DNA of 64,000 nucleotides from positions 45,051,366-45,115,365 of the forward strand of contig NC_088777.1 in NCBI RefSeq assembly GCF_954871325.1, given 5' to 3'. Shown here piece by piece: positions 35,276 through 47,300 of this stretch (its first letter is position 1; every line of letters starts with the position of its first letter). The notes under the pieces were generated by a model that searched no databases, was not told where the DNA came from, and was given only the letters and a program-made list of their open reading frames with translations. The translations under genes were made by a program, and so were the position numbers. The stretch is from Gordionus sp. m RMFG-2023. Taxonomy: Eukaryota; Nematomorpha; Gordioida; Chordodea; Parachordodidae.

Positions 35276-37059
35276 TTTTTAAAAAAATTCAAAAAAAATT
35301 CAATTGTTTCAAAATTTTAAAATTTTAATGAAATCTAACGTTAAATTTTTGAAATTTTAATTATTTTATTTTATTTAAACGATTTATTTTTTTTTTCCAT
35401 GAAGTTTCAAGATGCGAATTCTATATTTTTCTATTTTGGATATGGTCTTTAAAGAAACAATAAGTTCATATTTTATAAAAAAAAAAATGAATAAATTTAA
35501 TACCATTTAGAAGAAATATAAATTTATTAATCATTTAATTTTAAAAAATAAAAATATAATAAAAAATACTTAATATATTGATTTTATTGCACTATTTTTA
35601 TAATGGATAAAATAAAAGTTTATACAGTAGCTAACTAAATTTTTTAAAAAATTTTAATAATAAGTACATATTTTTTTACGGGAAATTTTTATTTCTCATA
35701 TTTAAAATACATTTCAAACTAGATGTTTTCATTCTTTCATTAAATTTTAAATTATGAATTTTAAAGGGAAGACTCAACAAGTGTTATTAATTGATCTAGT
35801 ATAATTGATAAGTGGTTTAGAATTAGTATTTAATTTTTATTTAATCATATGTTTATATCTAGACTCAATGAATTAAAATTAACGGAAATGGATATTACTA
35901 TAATCCTAATTCATTCTAAATTATTGATATGGTAATTCTATGGATTCAAATATTCTTAACTTATTTTATATTATTGATATGGTTATTCTATGGATTCAAA
36001 AATTGCAAGATTACTAAATTTATATTTTCTTTTATTCACAATTACAAAATCGGAAAGGGTAAGTTCCACTCATTTTGTTAATTACAACCGTTTTTTAAAA
36101 TTTATTTTAATCATTGTTTACAAAATTTAATGTACAAGAAAATTATTTTTTTAGCTTGTCCAAAATATAATTCAATAAAATTTCAAAAATTTAACACACG
36201 ATTTAAAAAAGATCTTGGCCATTGCCTAAGACAATATTCAGTTGAAACTGCTTTATCACAAAGAATATATCATGATTTAAATATTTACCAATTAAATTAT
36301 ATAAACACTACATATATTACAATTAAACACAAGAAATATTTATACAAAAATGCAATTTTTTTTTTCAGTTTTATTTACAATGTTTTTTTTATACCCAATT
36401 TATCCTCAACTAGGCCAAACCATATTCATTAATTTATTTATTAACATATCCTAAAAAAAATTCCAATTTAAATTATTGATTAAAATGTAGTTGGTTATAT
36501 TTATATGTCAAAAATTAGATTAAAATGTAGTTAATTATATTTAATAAATGTCAAAGACCTGCAGGCCCAGCCAGAAAATAATTTAATATTAATATTTAGT
36601 TTAAACCTAGGTTAGACTTAAGAATGAAAAAATTATAAATGTTTTACAAAATCTTAATCAGGCCGATTAAAAATTTAATCAATATATCAATTATCAAGCT
36701 GAAAAATGTTGGACCATCATACTTTGATTTGCATATATATTTCCAATTTAACTTTGAAATAATTTACAAAATATAGCCTAAATTAAATGACGAAATATTA
36801 AAAATGAGGTCTATCATAGACTTAGTCAGGATTTTTTTAAGAGAGAGGGAAGCACTATTAGGATGGTATTTTCCTCATAAAATTCTTATTTTAAGGGATT
36901 ACACCAATGATAAGTATTATTTATTATTAATAAAAAAAAATATAAGGAAATATTATAATTTACATTACCTAACAATCTATCTATTTTATTTCATCATTAA
37001 AAAAATTTAAAAAAAAATGCAAAGTTACCTTAATTTAATCACATATATAATAATTAATT
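35276..37059. other. AT-rich stretch without a recognisable gene
   Basis: A near-duplicate of about 50 bp (TTATTGATATGGTAATTCTA and its copy) lies at 35920-36000. An open frame at 36130-36432 has AT-driven composition and no recognised domain, so I do not call it a gene. Confidence 0.5.
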
Positions 37060-38480
37060 ATAAATCTTAAAACTAATATACAAACTTAACCTAAGTTGCA
37101 AATTAGCCAACTATAAGAGATTTAGCAAATTTACAAACTAGCTAGCTAGAATACCAACTAGTTAAATATTAGCTTTGTTAAAAATATATTAGATTTTATA
37201 TTTTATTTTATTATTATCTTTTAATGCTGACAGTCAGGATGGATTTGGTTTTGGGAAGACTCAATGTGTTCTAAAAAATGTTATGAGAAACAAATTTGTT
37301 ATGTGAGGTAAATTTTTTTAGAAAAAAATAAAGGATCTATATCAAAAAATGTATATAATGCTAAGAGATGCAAATTAGTATGCCAAAGCATTGTATTAGC
37401 ATCAAATGTAATCGGGGGTAGGGGTTTATTAAAATAGACCAAAAGAAAGAAGAAAAAAAAACTGGCTCATTAAGAAAATCGTTTTAAAAAAAACTCAAAA
37501 ATTGGAAATATAAGATCAGGTAAAAATTAAGATATACCAGGTTATTTAAAAAAATCAGGATAAATTTGTTTTAGAAAATAATAAAATCAAAAATCGGTAT
37601 ATTAAAGTGTATGGTAAAAGAGAAAATGGAAAATTGCCCCAAAACTTGGAAACAAAAAATAGTTAGATTGTATATTGGCTAACGAGTTTGTAAATTCGTT
37701 AAATAATTTGTATAAAGTTTGTAATCTAACTAAGACTCCAAATAGTTTGCATACTACTTTGTAAACTACCTTTCTATTATATAAAAAAAGGATTGACTGT
37801 TACATTTACAAGAGATCACCTTAGTTATTTAATTTTTTAAAATAGAAATTTAGTTTGACTTATTATTATTATTATTACGATATTCAAGGAAATAAATTTA
37901 CCTATTTCGATAACCTCTTCCCCTGTTAATATAAATAAAAACAAAACAAAACAAAATTAAAAAGTTCATTTCACTTAATAAGATGCTTAAGAATATAATT
38001 AATTAACTAAACTCTAAAGTAATCGGAATAAATAAAATGGTATTTTTTTTTATTTGAAATATCCATTTATTTCTTAATGACATTTTGTATTGAAGATTTA
38101 AAATATTTTTACGAAAAATTCACATTAAAAACTAGTTTTAATATGCCAAATATATTAAATTGTGGCAGATGCTATACGGAGCACTACACTAACCTATATC
38201 TATAATTTTATGAAATATATTATTTTTACTAATTTGATCAATCTCTTTAGCTGTAGATAATCAAAAAAGAGGATAAAAAATTAAGAAATTATAATTATAA
38301 GTAAATTTTCCTTTGAAAAATTAGAATTGAATTTTACATGAATACCTATAAAAACTTTAAAATAGTTCTTTTTGTGATTTTAAGATTATACAAGAAAAAA
38401 AAGTTTAAAGAATAACGAGATATTTTAATATTGTATAGGTACATAATTAATTTATAGAAAACAAATTGTCAAAAGAAATG
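37060..38480. repeat. Repeat R4, copy D, with the empty hAT site
   Basis: 37060-37340 matches the end of an R4 unit (CTAGCTAGAATA block, GAAACAAATTTGTTATGTGA). A new unit starts at 37370 with TTAGTATGCCAAAGCATTG, carries AATAAATTTACCTATTTCG at 37886, and ends with GCAGATGCTATACGGAGCAC at 38166. GATGCTAT at 38168-38175 is the intact target of the hAT element that split copy C. Similarity to the sequence after 26034 continues to about 38470. Confidence 0.8.
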
Positions 38481-38978
38481 TAGTTAAATTAATGAAAACT
38501 TGGGCTTTTAAAGTTGCCACTATATTCATTACTGATTGCAACTTTTTAAGAAAGTTATTAATAGTCCTAAATAATCCTCGTTTCAAAAGATAATTTTAAT
38601 ATGAAATTTAGATTTTTTGGGGGGTAAAAAATAAGATTTAAAAGGGAAAAATTTGTAATAAGTCTTTTAAGTGCCGGTAATAATGATAGACTTCTTGTTG
38701 GAACAATTCGTAGAAGTTCTGACCATTCAATATCGGGAATCCATATTTTTTCTAAAATAGATAATAAATTGTGAATCTAATAAATTCGGCATAACATTTT
38801 ATAGCATTATTTCTATGTCTATTGATAATGAAGCATGCTTCCTTTCTTGGGTAACAGTTTCATTCAAAAAGCAATTTCTTAATTACAATATTGAAAATAA
38901 TAATCTAAGACATTAAAATAAATCATCTGAAAATAATATATTAAAAAAATAATATAACACATTAAAATTAATTATCTC

Positions 38979-39009
<31 letters not shown>

Positions 39010-40546
39010 ATCTCAAAAATATATTATATTTAAAAAATAATAAAAATAAATCATCTCCAAAAAAATATAACAGTTAAATAAAATATTGCCGAAACTATAA
39101 CACATTGCTGAAAAAAATCAGCCAATATATTGTAGCCGAAAATAACACATTGACGGTAAGATTTATATATATTTTTAGTATTTTTTTGAGTAACGTGTAA
39201 CGCGTTACATTTTTTTAATATCAAGTAGAGCTTTCATTTTTTTTCACAAGTTAACGAGTAATGAATGATAGGGCATTCCTTATTTTAAAAGTAACTAGAA
39301 TTGGTTTCTTTTTTATAGTAACGTTTTCAGTAATAAATAAATCCGATTGAAAATGTTGGTGAAAAATATTATGGGTTATTCCATAATTAAAGAAAAGGTT
39401 TTAGTATCGAAAGAAAGGAAATTTTTATAATGTATTTTAAATTATACCTTGGTCTTTTTCGGCTAAAAAAAATAAAAATAAGGTTGGGTCGGGCAAGCAT
39501 AAAAAATTTTCAGGGAGGGAAGGAATCTTAGCAGACAGGTTCTAGCAAATCTGATTTTTAGTAAAATTTTAAAAGGCCAGCTAGGGCATTTGATATATAT
39601 TTTTGTATTTCAAGCTTATATATTGATAATTTGAAAATAAATTAAAATGCCCTTTATTTCTTTCTCTTTTAAGAGCCATTTAACTGAAATGCTAAATCTA
39701 TAAAGGATGATGCAGTAAATTCACAAATAAAAATAAACGATACAATATTATATGATATAATTTTAAATGCGCAATACAGATGATACAAACACAAATTATT
39801 TAAACCTTAATTGACATTGGGGAATAAATAGATATAAATACTAGAAATATGATGCTAAATAAATTCGTATAAAAAAAATTAATGAGCCAAAGGGAACTTT
39901 TAGTAGAATCATAATGGGCAGAGTTTGAATTTTTAACCCAATATTTTAGTCAAAAAAATATACGAAAGGCTTAAGATTTTGCTTATAGATGGCAGAAAGG
40001 TTAGGGAATCTATTAAAGAAATCTATTTTTTTAAAAAAAAAATCTAAAGTGATAAGGAAAATATAAATCTAAAATGAGGATTTTGTTTGAATATTAATTA
40101 TTTTTGCTAAAGGATATTATTGATAGGAAAATTTAGGGCTCGTACTAGAACAAGGTTATATAAATGGGAAATTTATTTAACTTAAAAAAAAGGTTAATAA
40201 TTATAAAATCATATTTTTTTCACATACCATTTAATTGACAGAATATCAGCACCAACACGAGAAGAGTATTTATCAATTTAGTCATATTTTGATTCCAAAA
40301 TATTTCTAAAAATTTTTAAATTATAAAATTTATGAATAAATAATCAAATTTTTGTAAATATTTCTGAGAAATTTGTTTATTTACAAATATAAATATAACT
40401 TATTAAGTTGATTCTTTATCTACATGCCAAAGTAAATAGTAAATATTTCGTTTGCATAAAAAAAAAATTAAGAAAAGCACGATTTAATAGTGATTAGTGA
40501 TTAAAATAATAGTTAAATGTAAGCAATAAAATATAATTATTTATAA
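38481..40546. other. AT-rich stretch with a hAT-end-like fragment
   Basis: No gene recognised. 39180-39330 repeats GTAACG and CGTTAC words like the hAT element at 9864-10751 and may be a fragment of the same group. A purine-rich patch is at 39470-39560. Confidence 0.45.
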
Positions 40547-41400
40547 TAGAGGGTCTGTAATGGGCGAATTTTTAGCCTTCCCACTAATTGTTTGTTTCTA
40601 AAGTATTTTAAATATTGGGCAGAGGGCGGGAGGGTTATAAAATATTTTTAAGGATAAGCGAAAGGCGCAAGAATTTTAAATATTTTTCGGGCCAAGTCAG
40701 CAAAATATATTTCATAATATTGTATATTTTGTAAATTATATTAAAGGAGAAGAACTAAACAAGCCATAAAAATAATTCTTAAGCATTGGCGGGCTGGTTA
40801 AACAAAATATTGAGGAAAATTGGCGGGCATTTGGGTGAAACAAAAAACCATGTGTGGGCTGTCGGGATTGAAAAGTAAATTAAAAAATTTCTGAAAAATT
40901 ATCAAATATTTGTAAATAAATTTTTTTTTCTCGAGAAATTTGTTAATTTAGAAATATAAAAATACTTATACTTATTAAATTTTCCTCTATCTACATGTTG
41001 AAGTAAATAGTAATTAATTTGTTTGCTTAATATAAAAATTGAAAAAAGAAAAACACGATTTAATAGTGATTAGTGATTATAAAATGATAATTAAATGTAA
41101 ATAATAAAATAAATTTTTAGCCTTTTTCCAATTCTCTGTTTCTAAGATATTTTTAAAGAATTGGGTGGGCGATGGGCTATAGAAATTTTAAACATTTTTA
41201 GGGCTAAGTGAACAAATAAGACTTTTATTTATTAAAAATCTTTTTTTTTATAATTTGTATATTTTGCAAGTTGTATTAAAAATACTTTTTCAAAAAAGCA
41301 CTAGTTGACGAGCAGGTTAAACAAAGAGGTAAATAGGCGGGCATATGGGTGATAAAAAAATTCATGTGTGCGGGGGGGGGGGGGCAGGAGTTAAAAAATT
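40340..41400. repeat. Tandem duplication of about 570 bp overlapping a hAT element
   Basis: 40340-40860 and about 40905-41400 share, in order: a TGTAAATATTTCTGAGAAATT-like block, CTACATG followed by AAGTAAATAGTA, ACGATTTAATAGTGATTAG, AATTTTTAGCC, and GGCGGGCAT with TGGGTGA. The second copy lacks about 28 bp covering the hAT left end and its flank. So a duplication spans the element's left border, or the element arose with two internal units. Confidence 0.7.
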
Positions 41401-41449
41401 TAAATGAGTGGACGGGCCTGTTTTAAGGCCCGCTCATTACTGACCCCTA
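40547..41449. mobile_element. Non-autonomous hAT-type element
   Basis: Left end TAGAGGGTCTGTAATGGGCG; the right end, read inward, is TAGGGGTCAGTAATGAGCGG. The flanks ATTTATAA and ATTTATAC match 7 of 8 bases, the size of a hAT target duplication. Length is 903 bp, with no transposase seen. G-rich words (GGCGGGC) and the G-run 41372-41384 lie inside. Confidence 0.75.
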
Positions 41450-41879
41450 ATTTATACTTTTTGATTTTACTGCAATTTGCTGAAACAAGATATTTTATTT
41501 TACGATATTAAAAGGGCCTCTCTTTTATTTCTATATTCCTAACTATGGGATATAGGAACAAAGGGTCATCATCTCCTTTCACTTCATACCCGAAACTAAA
41601 AGACATAACTTAATAAATTTTATACCCCAAATATTTAATATTATTAACTCTCAATGATTTCATTTGTCTTTTAACTAGAAACACAGTTCACATTTAAATA
41701 ACTCTTCTTTTTTTTTAATTTGTTTTTTATTAAAGATATTCGAGCTTCTTGCCTGATTGCATCTAATCTTTATTAGCCTTTATATACTGATTTTATAATA
41801 TTTTATCTTTTTTAGATTCCTCTATAACAATTTAAAAAAATCGTTAAATAAATTTAACCTTATCTGAACCTCTTCCTAA
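41450..41879. other. AT-rich stretch without a recognisable gene
   Basis: No signal seen beyond pyrimidine-rich AT DNA. Confidence 0.5.
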
Positions 41880-42080
41880 TTATCCCTTAATTCGATAGAG
41901 TATGGTTTTATTTCCTATCTTCCTAAATAATTCCCGTGAACATTTAAATAGCGAACTCGTCATATGCGTACAGGTTGCGGCCTGCTCAAAAAAAAGATGA
42001 CCCTCCTCAATTATTTCACTTAAATTGTTCCCAATTGACGCGTTTTTGAGAGAACCAAACGTATCTTTCAGGGACGTCAT
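41880..42080 (-). CDS. Possible coding exon of unknown gene
   Basis: A 66-codon minus-strand frame starting at an ATG. Base composition is clearly less AT-rich than its surroundings and similar to the ADSL exons. The residues look protein-like (SLKDTFGSLKNASIGNNL, then EEGHLFFEQAATCTHMTSS), with a regular helical pattern and two Cys. I do not recognise a family. No clear GT donor precedes the stop in frame, although GATAAG followed by GTTAAA lies just beyond. It could be a terminal or single exon, or chance. The partner patch at 42340-42513 is the only other coding-like DNA nearby. Confidence 0.3.
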   Translation of the reverse strand: MTSLKDTFGSLKNASIGNNLSEIIEEGHLFFEQAATCTHMTSSLFKCSRELFRKIGNKTILYRIKG

Positions 42081-42306
42081 TAGTCAATTTTTCATCAAAA
42101 TTACCAATTTTGAAAATGGATTGGCACCCTATTTTTAATAAATTTACGCCAAAATTGTTGGCACCAATCTAAATAAAATAGCTTAATATTATATACTTTA
42201 TTACGAAATTTTAGCTCTTATTTTAAATAAATATTATTTTCCTTGTGGCATTATATAATTTTATTATTATTTCCTTCTTACCTTAAGCAAAACAAAATAA
42301 GGAAAA

Positions 42307-42513
42307 ATGAAAATATATTATATAAATAGCGGTAATAAAAAGAGAGGACGATCTAGGGTATGCATAATTAATAGTTTCGAAGCAGCTGGCCTACCGGGAT
42401 GTTCCCCTCCTTTTGTTTGCAAATGGAAGGTAAAGGGGGTGTCAACAGGAATTCGAGATCTCCATAGAGCTAATCTCGGTGTGACGAATCATACACGGGA
42501 GAGTGAGCGATAA
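42307..42513. other. GC-richer coding-like patch, no family recognised
   Basis: About 170 bp near 42340-42513 stand out from the AT-rich surroundings. The plus strand is open for 68 codons (SFEAAGLPGCSPPFVCKWK inside), and the minus strand is also open across much of it. Either strand could be an exon or a fragment of a repeat. No domain or splice pair could be assigned. Confidence 0.3.
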
Positions 42514-44108
42514 CAATAGGGTTTGTTAATAAGCAACTCGGAAAATGAAAAATGAAAGCTTTTAGACTGTGGTTAATTAAGGATTTTCTTTTATTGATCA
42601 TGCGGGTAAAGCATTTGAGTTAATTTTATATTTGTGTATGTATTATTTTGATTAACAATACATATATTATATTAATAATAAAGTAGAAGATATAAATCTA
42701 TAACCATAAACCAGGCCCCATAAATATATGAACAGGGTAAAAAATTTAGACAAAAATAAATAAATTAGTACCTTTGAGCATTTTTTTTAAATTTAGACTT
42801 GCTTTCTCTGTACGTATATATATATATATATGTATATATAAATTCTTCAAATATTGCACCCTGTTTTATTTCTTTATATATGTTAGCATCATGTGTTTTT
42901 CCGATAATGCGTTATTTCTTTTAACTTTAAATATTTTTTTGATAGCTTTGTTTATAAATTTTAAAATTTAATTTTACCTGAATGTATTCCCTCATATTTG
43001 GAATATCTAAAACCTATGAATATCAGAATTTCCTATGAACTTTTGAACTTAATATAATTTATATTAGTTTTTCTATAGGTTTTTTATAAAAATTTAAAAT
43101 GACTCAAAGGTTAACGGAAAAATTGTCTACAATTTATAAAATAGGTACCCTAAGCATGTTGGAATATATTTATGGAAAAATAATATTATTAAATTTTTTA
43201 AAAAAACGTGCTTAAAAAATGATTTAAAATTGAAAAAATAATCACATTACCGGAAAAAACACATTGACGCTAGCTAACATATATATTAGTTTTATAGGAG
43301 CTCATTAGTTTTTCAAACCACTGCAGGAAAGGATGTAATAAAGCTTGAAAATTTGAAACACAAAAAAGGGAAACAGGAAATATTTTTAATAACTAACGAA
43401 ATGAGCAAATTATTGCGAGTGATAATGAAAAATTTACATTAAAATATTAGTGAATTATATTTAATGAATGTAATAATAAGAATTTTGCAATAAAATGTTG
43501 GTAGATTATATTTTTCATATTAATTATAATAGTAATAAAATATATAAAAACAGAAAAAAACTTGTTTGTCTTTTTTTTCGAAAGACCCATGTTTTGTATG
43601 AGGACGATTATCAAAATAAAATGATAATTAGAAATTTATCTGTGATAAAGGAAAAAGCAATTAGTTCCCTTTTAATATATTAATATTACTAAAAATACGT
43701 TTAATTCTTACTTTTTTTTAAACCAAAAATATCTGACCGGGTTGAAATAAAAGATTTAATAATATAATTGAAAATTTTGATTGAGAACCGAATCTAATTT
43801 TTAAAAAACGTTGTCCAACCAACCGCGTACAATTAACAATTTTAAAACATTCAGATCCGGTCCAATCAGAACTCGGCGGAAGGAATTCAATTTTTTATAA
43901 ACGAGGTTTGTTTAAAAGAAAAGTTTTTAAGCATTTTATAAGTAAAAAAAAAATAATAATTGCTGCTCAATTTTACATCAATTTTATGCGCTCTCTCACG
44001 ATGTTTAGATCTTAAAATATTTTATCTAGCTAAAGAATAGCAACTAAATATCTATCATTTAAAAAAAAAAACAAATTTGCGATTAGTAGGCAGACACATT
44101 TAACGATT
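42514..44108. other. AT-rich intergenic stretch downstream of ADSL
   Basis: No gene recognised. A TA repeat lies at about 42815-42840, and a patch with CCGGG words at 43735-43880 resembles the repeat at 5816-6650. Confidence 0.5.
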
Positions 44109-44114
44109 TTTATT
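44109..44114 (-). promoter_or_regulatory. Candidate ADSL polyadenylation signal
   Basis: Minus-strand AATAAA about 65 nt beyond the ADSL stop codon. The distance is ordinary for a short 3' UTR. In DNA this AT-rich the hexamer is not rare, so it is only a candidate. Confidence 0.45.
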
Positions 44115-44178
44115 AATCTTTTTTTTTCTATAAATTTAAAGGGTAAATTAGGGTTATTTTTCCTTGTTTAATAATTTA

Positions 44179-44307
44179 TCAAAAACGCAATGAATTCGCT
44201 AATGATGATTGCCCATTATTATCGCCCTCCTTGCATGATATGTTGGCAATTTCCGATTTAAAGGGTTCTATCATGGGATAAATTTCGTGCTTCAAGAATT
44301 TTTCGAC
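44179..44307 (-). CDS. ADSL: ADSL exon 12 (last)
   Basis: Residues 452-493 and stop: [20 protein letters not shown], then a Ser/Asn/Gly-rich tail ending SLRF. Acceptor CACAACAG. The tail is slightly longer than in human and not conserved. Confidence 0.93.
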   Translation of the reverse strand, partial: VEKFLKHEIYPMIEPFKSEIANISCKEGDNNGQSSLANSLRF

Positions 44308-47300
44308 CTGTTGTGTGGTTAGTGTTGAAGAATAAAATACAATTTATATTATTATTCATTTTATATAAAAAAAAATAACAGAGTAGGGGAGACTGGGGTT
44401 AGTTGAAACGATTTTTGCAAAATCAGAACTCCTTGTTTTTTTTAGATATTATAGAGAACAATATATGAATTACCTATATAACTATAATCTATAAAGGTGC
44501 CTTACAAATATTTTTAAGAATATAATCATATTTTAAAAAACTTATTTTTTTGCAAAAGTTTAAATTTTGCCCAACAAGCCCCAAAAGCGGGGTAAATGAC
44601 TGCAAGGGGCTTCCTTAACCTTTAGTTTTTTAGATTATAATAAATGCATTTTTATTTATTAATAATGATAAGCATGGAATAATTTTATTATTTTATTGTT
44701 CAAATACTTTTAAATTGAAATTTATTTATATATAAAAATTGTCCTTAGATTTGGTTAATTTAATAAACATTTTGGACATATAAAAATAAGGATTTTAAGG
44801 AGAGATTAAGATTTTGATTTCTTGGCATAAATCCCAAATATCAAATATACATAGCTATAACCAAGAAATTTTTTTCCCAAGATTTTTAAATATTTTTATA
44901 TTAACTGCCATAATTGACGTGTATGGTTTAGCAGGCCACTCTAGATTGATTAATCAGGATTGAAATAATATCTAGACAAACTAAATATATATAAAACTTT
45001 CTCAAATTATAAAAGAAGGTTAAAACTTTGCTATAATTTATTATATAACTTAATAAACAAAACCTTGTACAACCAATAACAAAACAAGAAATAATCACAT
45101 GCCTCAAGCATATCAAAAACAACAAAGCTAAGGGTCCAGATGATATTCCAATAGAAAGCCTTGAAGCACTATGAGATGATGGAATACATCTCTTCACAAA
45201 TCTGTAAAATAAAATACTGGGAAATGAAGAGATCCCTCAAAAAATGGAGGCAGAGCTATCTAGTTCCTTTCTTCAAAAATAAAGGGGATCTACATAATTG
45301 TCAAAATTACAGGGGAATAAAACTAATGTCACACTGTCTTAAACTCTACGAAAAAATAATAGAAAAAAGGTTAATAGACATAATCGAAATAGGAGACTCA
45401 GTTTGGTTTTATGCCTGGAAGATCAACAACTGATGCAATCCACGCAATTAGGCAAATGAGCGAAAAATAAAAGGAAAGAAACAAAAAGCTTCACATGGTC
45501 TTTCTCGATCTAGAAAAGGCCTTGGATAGAATATCAAGAAAACTTATCTGGTGGGCGCTACGCTACAAAAAGGTTCCCAAAAAATATATAAGAATAATAC
45601 AGGATATGTATATGGGCCATACAATGGTCCGTAGCACAACTGGTACTTCAACAGGCTTCACACTAGCCGAGAGAGTTCATCAAGGGTCGGCTCTCAGCTC
45701 ACTTCTCTTCATAACAGTAATAGATGTATTAGCACAGTCTATACCACAAACAGTCCGGTGGAATATGATATTTGCAGATTATATTGTGATACTTGCCGAA
45801 TCCAAGGATGAAATGAAAGAAAAATTAGTGAGCTGGATAAATATCCTAGAAAAGCATGAACCAAAAGTAAATAGAGAAAAGTCGGAGTATATGGTGATAG
45901 GAGGAGATGAAACAGAGAGCATTGATATAAATGAATGGCAGATATCGGCAATTGAAAGCTGCGAATATTTGAGCTCCGCTATACAAAACGGCACAATAGA
46001 GAAAGAGATAAAGAGTAAAATTAATCAAGGGTGGTTAAAGTGGAGATCTTTATCTGGAGTACTCTTTGACAAAAGAATCCCACACAAATTGAAGGGAAAA
46101 ATATACAGTTCCATAGTACAACCAACTATTCTATATAGTTCGGAAAATGGCCAACCAAAGAATCAGACGAGAGAAGTCTACTATGAAGATGAGAATGAGG
46201 ATGATTGCTGGGGTAACAAGAAAGGATAAGGTGCGAAGTACAAGAATACTAGGAAGTTTAAAGGTAGTACACATTAAGACTAAAATAATGGTAAACAGAC
46301 TTAGGTGCTATGGGCATACAATGAGAGAGCCTATGAACTACATAGGAAATAAGGTGAGGAAGTGATGGGTAAACGTAAAAGAGGAAGGCCAAAACTTCAA
46401 TGGAGCTATAAAGTTAGAGCCAATATGTAGAAGTATAAATTAGACAAAAGAGATAGTATTATGAATAACATAAAGTGGAGAGAGATATTGAAGGAGCCTA
46501 CCACCATAAGAGGTGAAAGTTAAAGAGAAAAAAAAATTAAAATTCTTTCAATTATTAAAAATCTTTTAAATTTACAATAAAATTTTTAATAATTAATTAT
46601 TTCAAAAGATATTTTGCCTATAGTTGCAACTAATACGGCTATATTCGGATAAAATTTAAACCTTTTAGTCTATCTAATTTAAAAATAAGTTTAAGGAGGT
46701 TGCCAAGACCCGGGATTTACCTAACCTCAGTCTTCCCTAATAGTAGCCTAGAATTTTTTATAAATCAAGATATTGTAAGTTTTGATAACAAAAATTAATT
46801 GTATAATTATGCTTATGCTTTGCCTAGGTATAATATTTAATTTGAACAAAGGAGATTCAAACAAATATAATATCCAACTTGTTGAGGAGCTAAACCGATA
46901 AAATTATTAGGGTCTAATATGTCGTGTAAAGAATCTTTGATGGGTTCGAAATAAGGGTCTTCCTGTATGAGTGACATTAAGTTATTTTCTTTCCCGTGTA
47001 ATTTGACGTTAGCGGCAGCTTCTTGGGACAACACTCTTATTTTTTCGTGACAATCCTAAACAAATTGGTTAAATTATCGGTAATTAATTAGAATACAATG
47101 GCGCCATTGTCCAAATTTTCGAAATGTCATATCTAGGTACTTCCATTAAAATGGGACAATTATTTGAACCCATATTTGATTAACACCCTAGCCTCATCTC
47201 ACTTCTCATATATGCTAATTATTGGTATAAAATTAATTATTATAATCATTCTCAAAAATATACAATTTTTTTTAAGATAATCAAATTTATAATATTATTG

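Larger units (their letters stand above)
44308..46878 (-). other. ADSL intron 11 with a TIR element and a LINE
   Basis: A 2571-nt intron occupied almost entirely by the TIR element 44384-46739, inside which lies the RTE-type LINE 45070-46540 on the opposite strand to ADSL. Confidence 0.85.

Noticed and set aside
36130-36432. 100-codon plus-strand frame
   Set aside because: Composition follows the AT bias (Ile, Lys, Asn, Tyr, Phe), there is no recognised domain, no coding-like GC rise, and repeats surround it.
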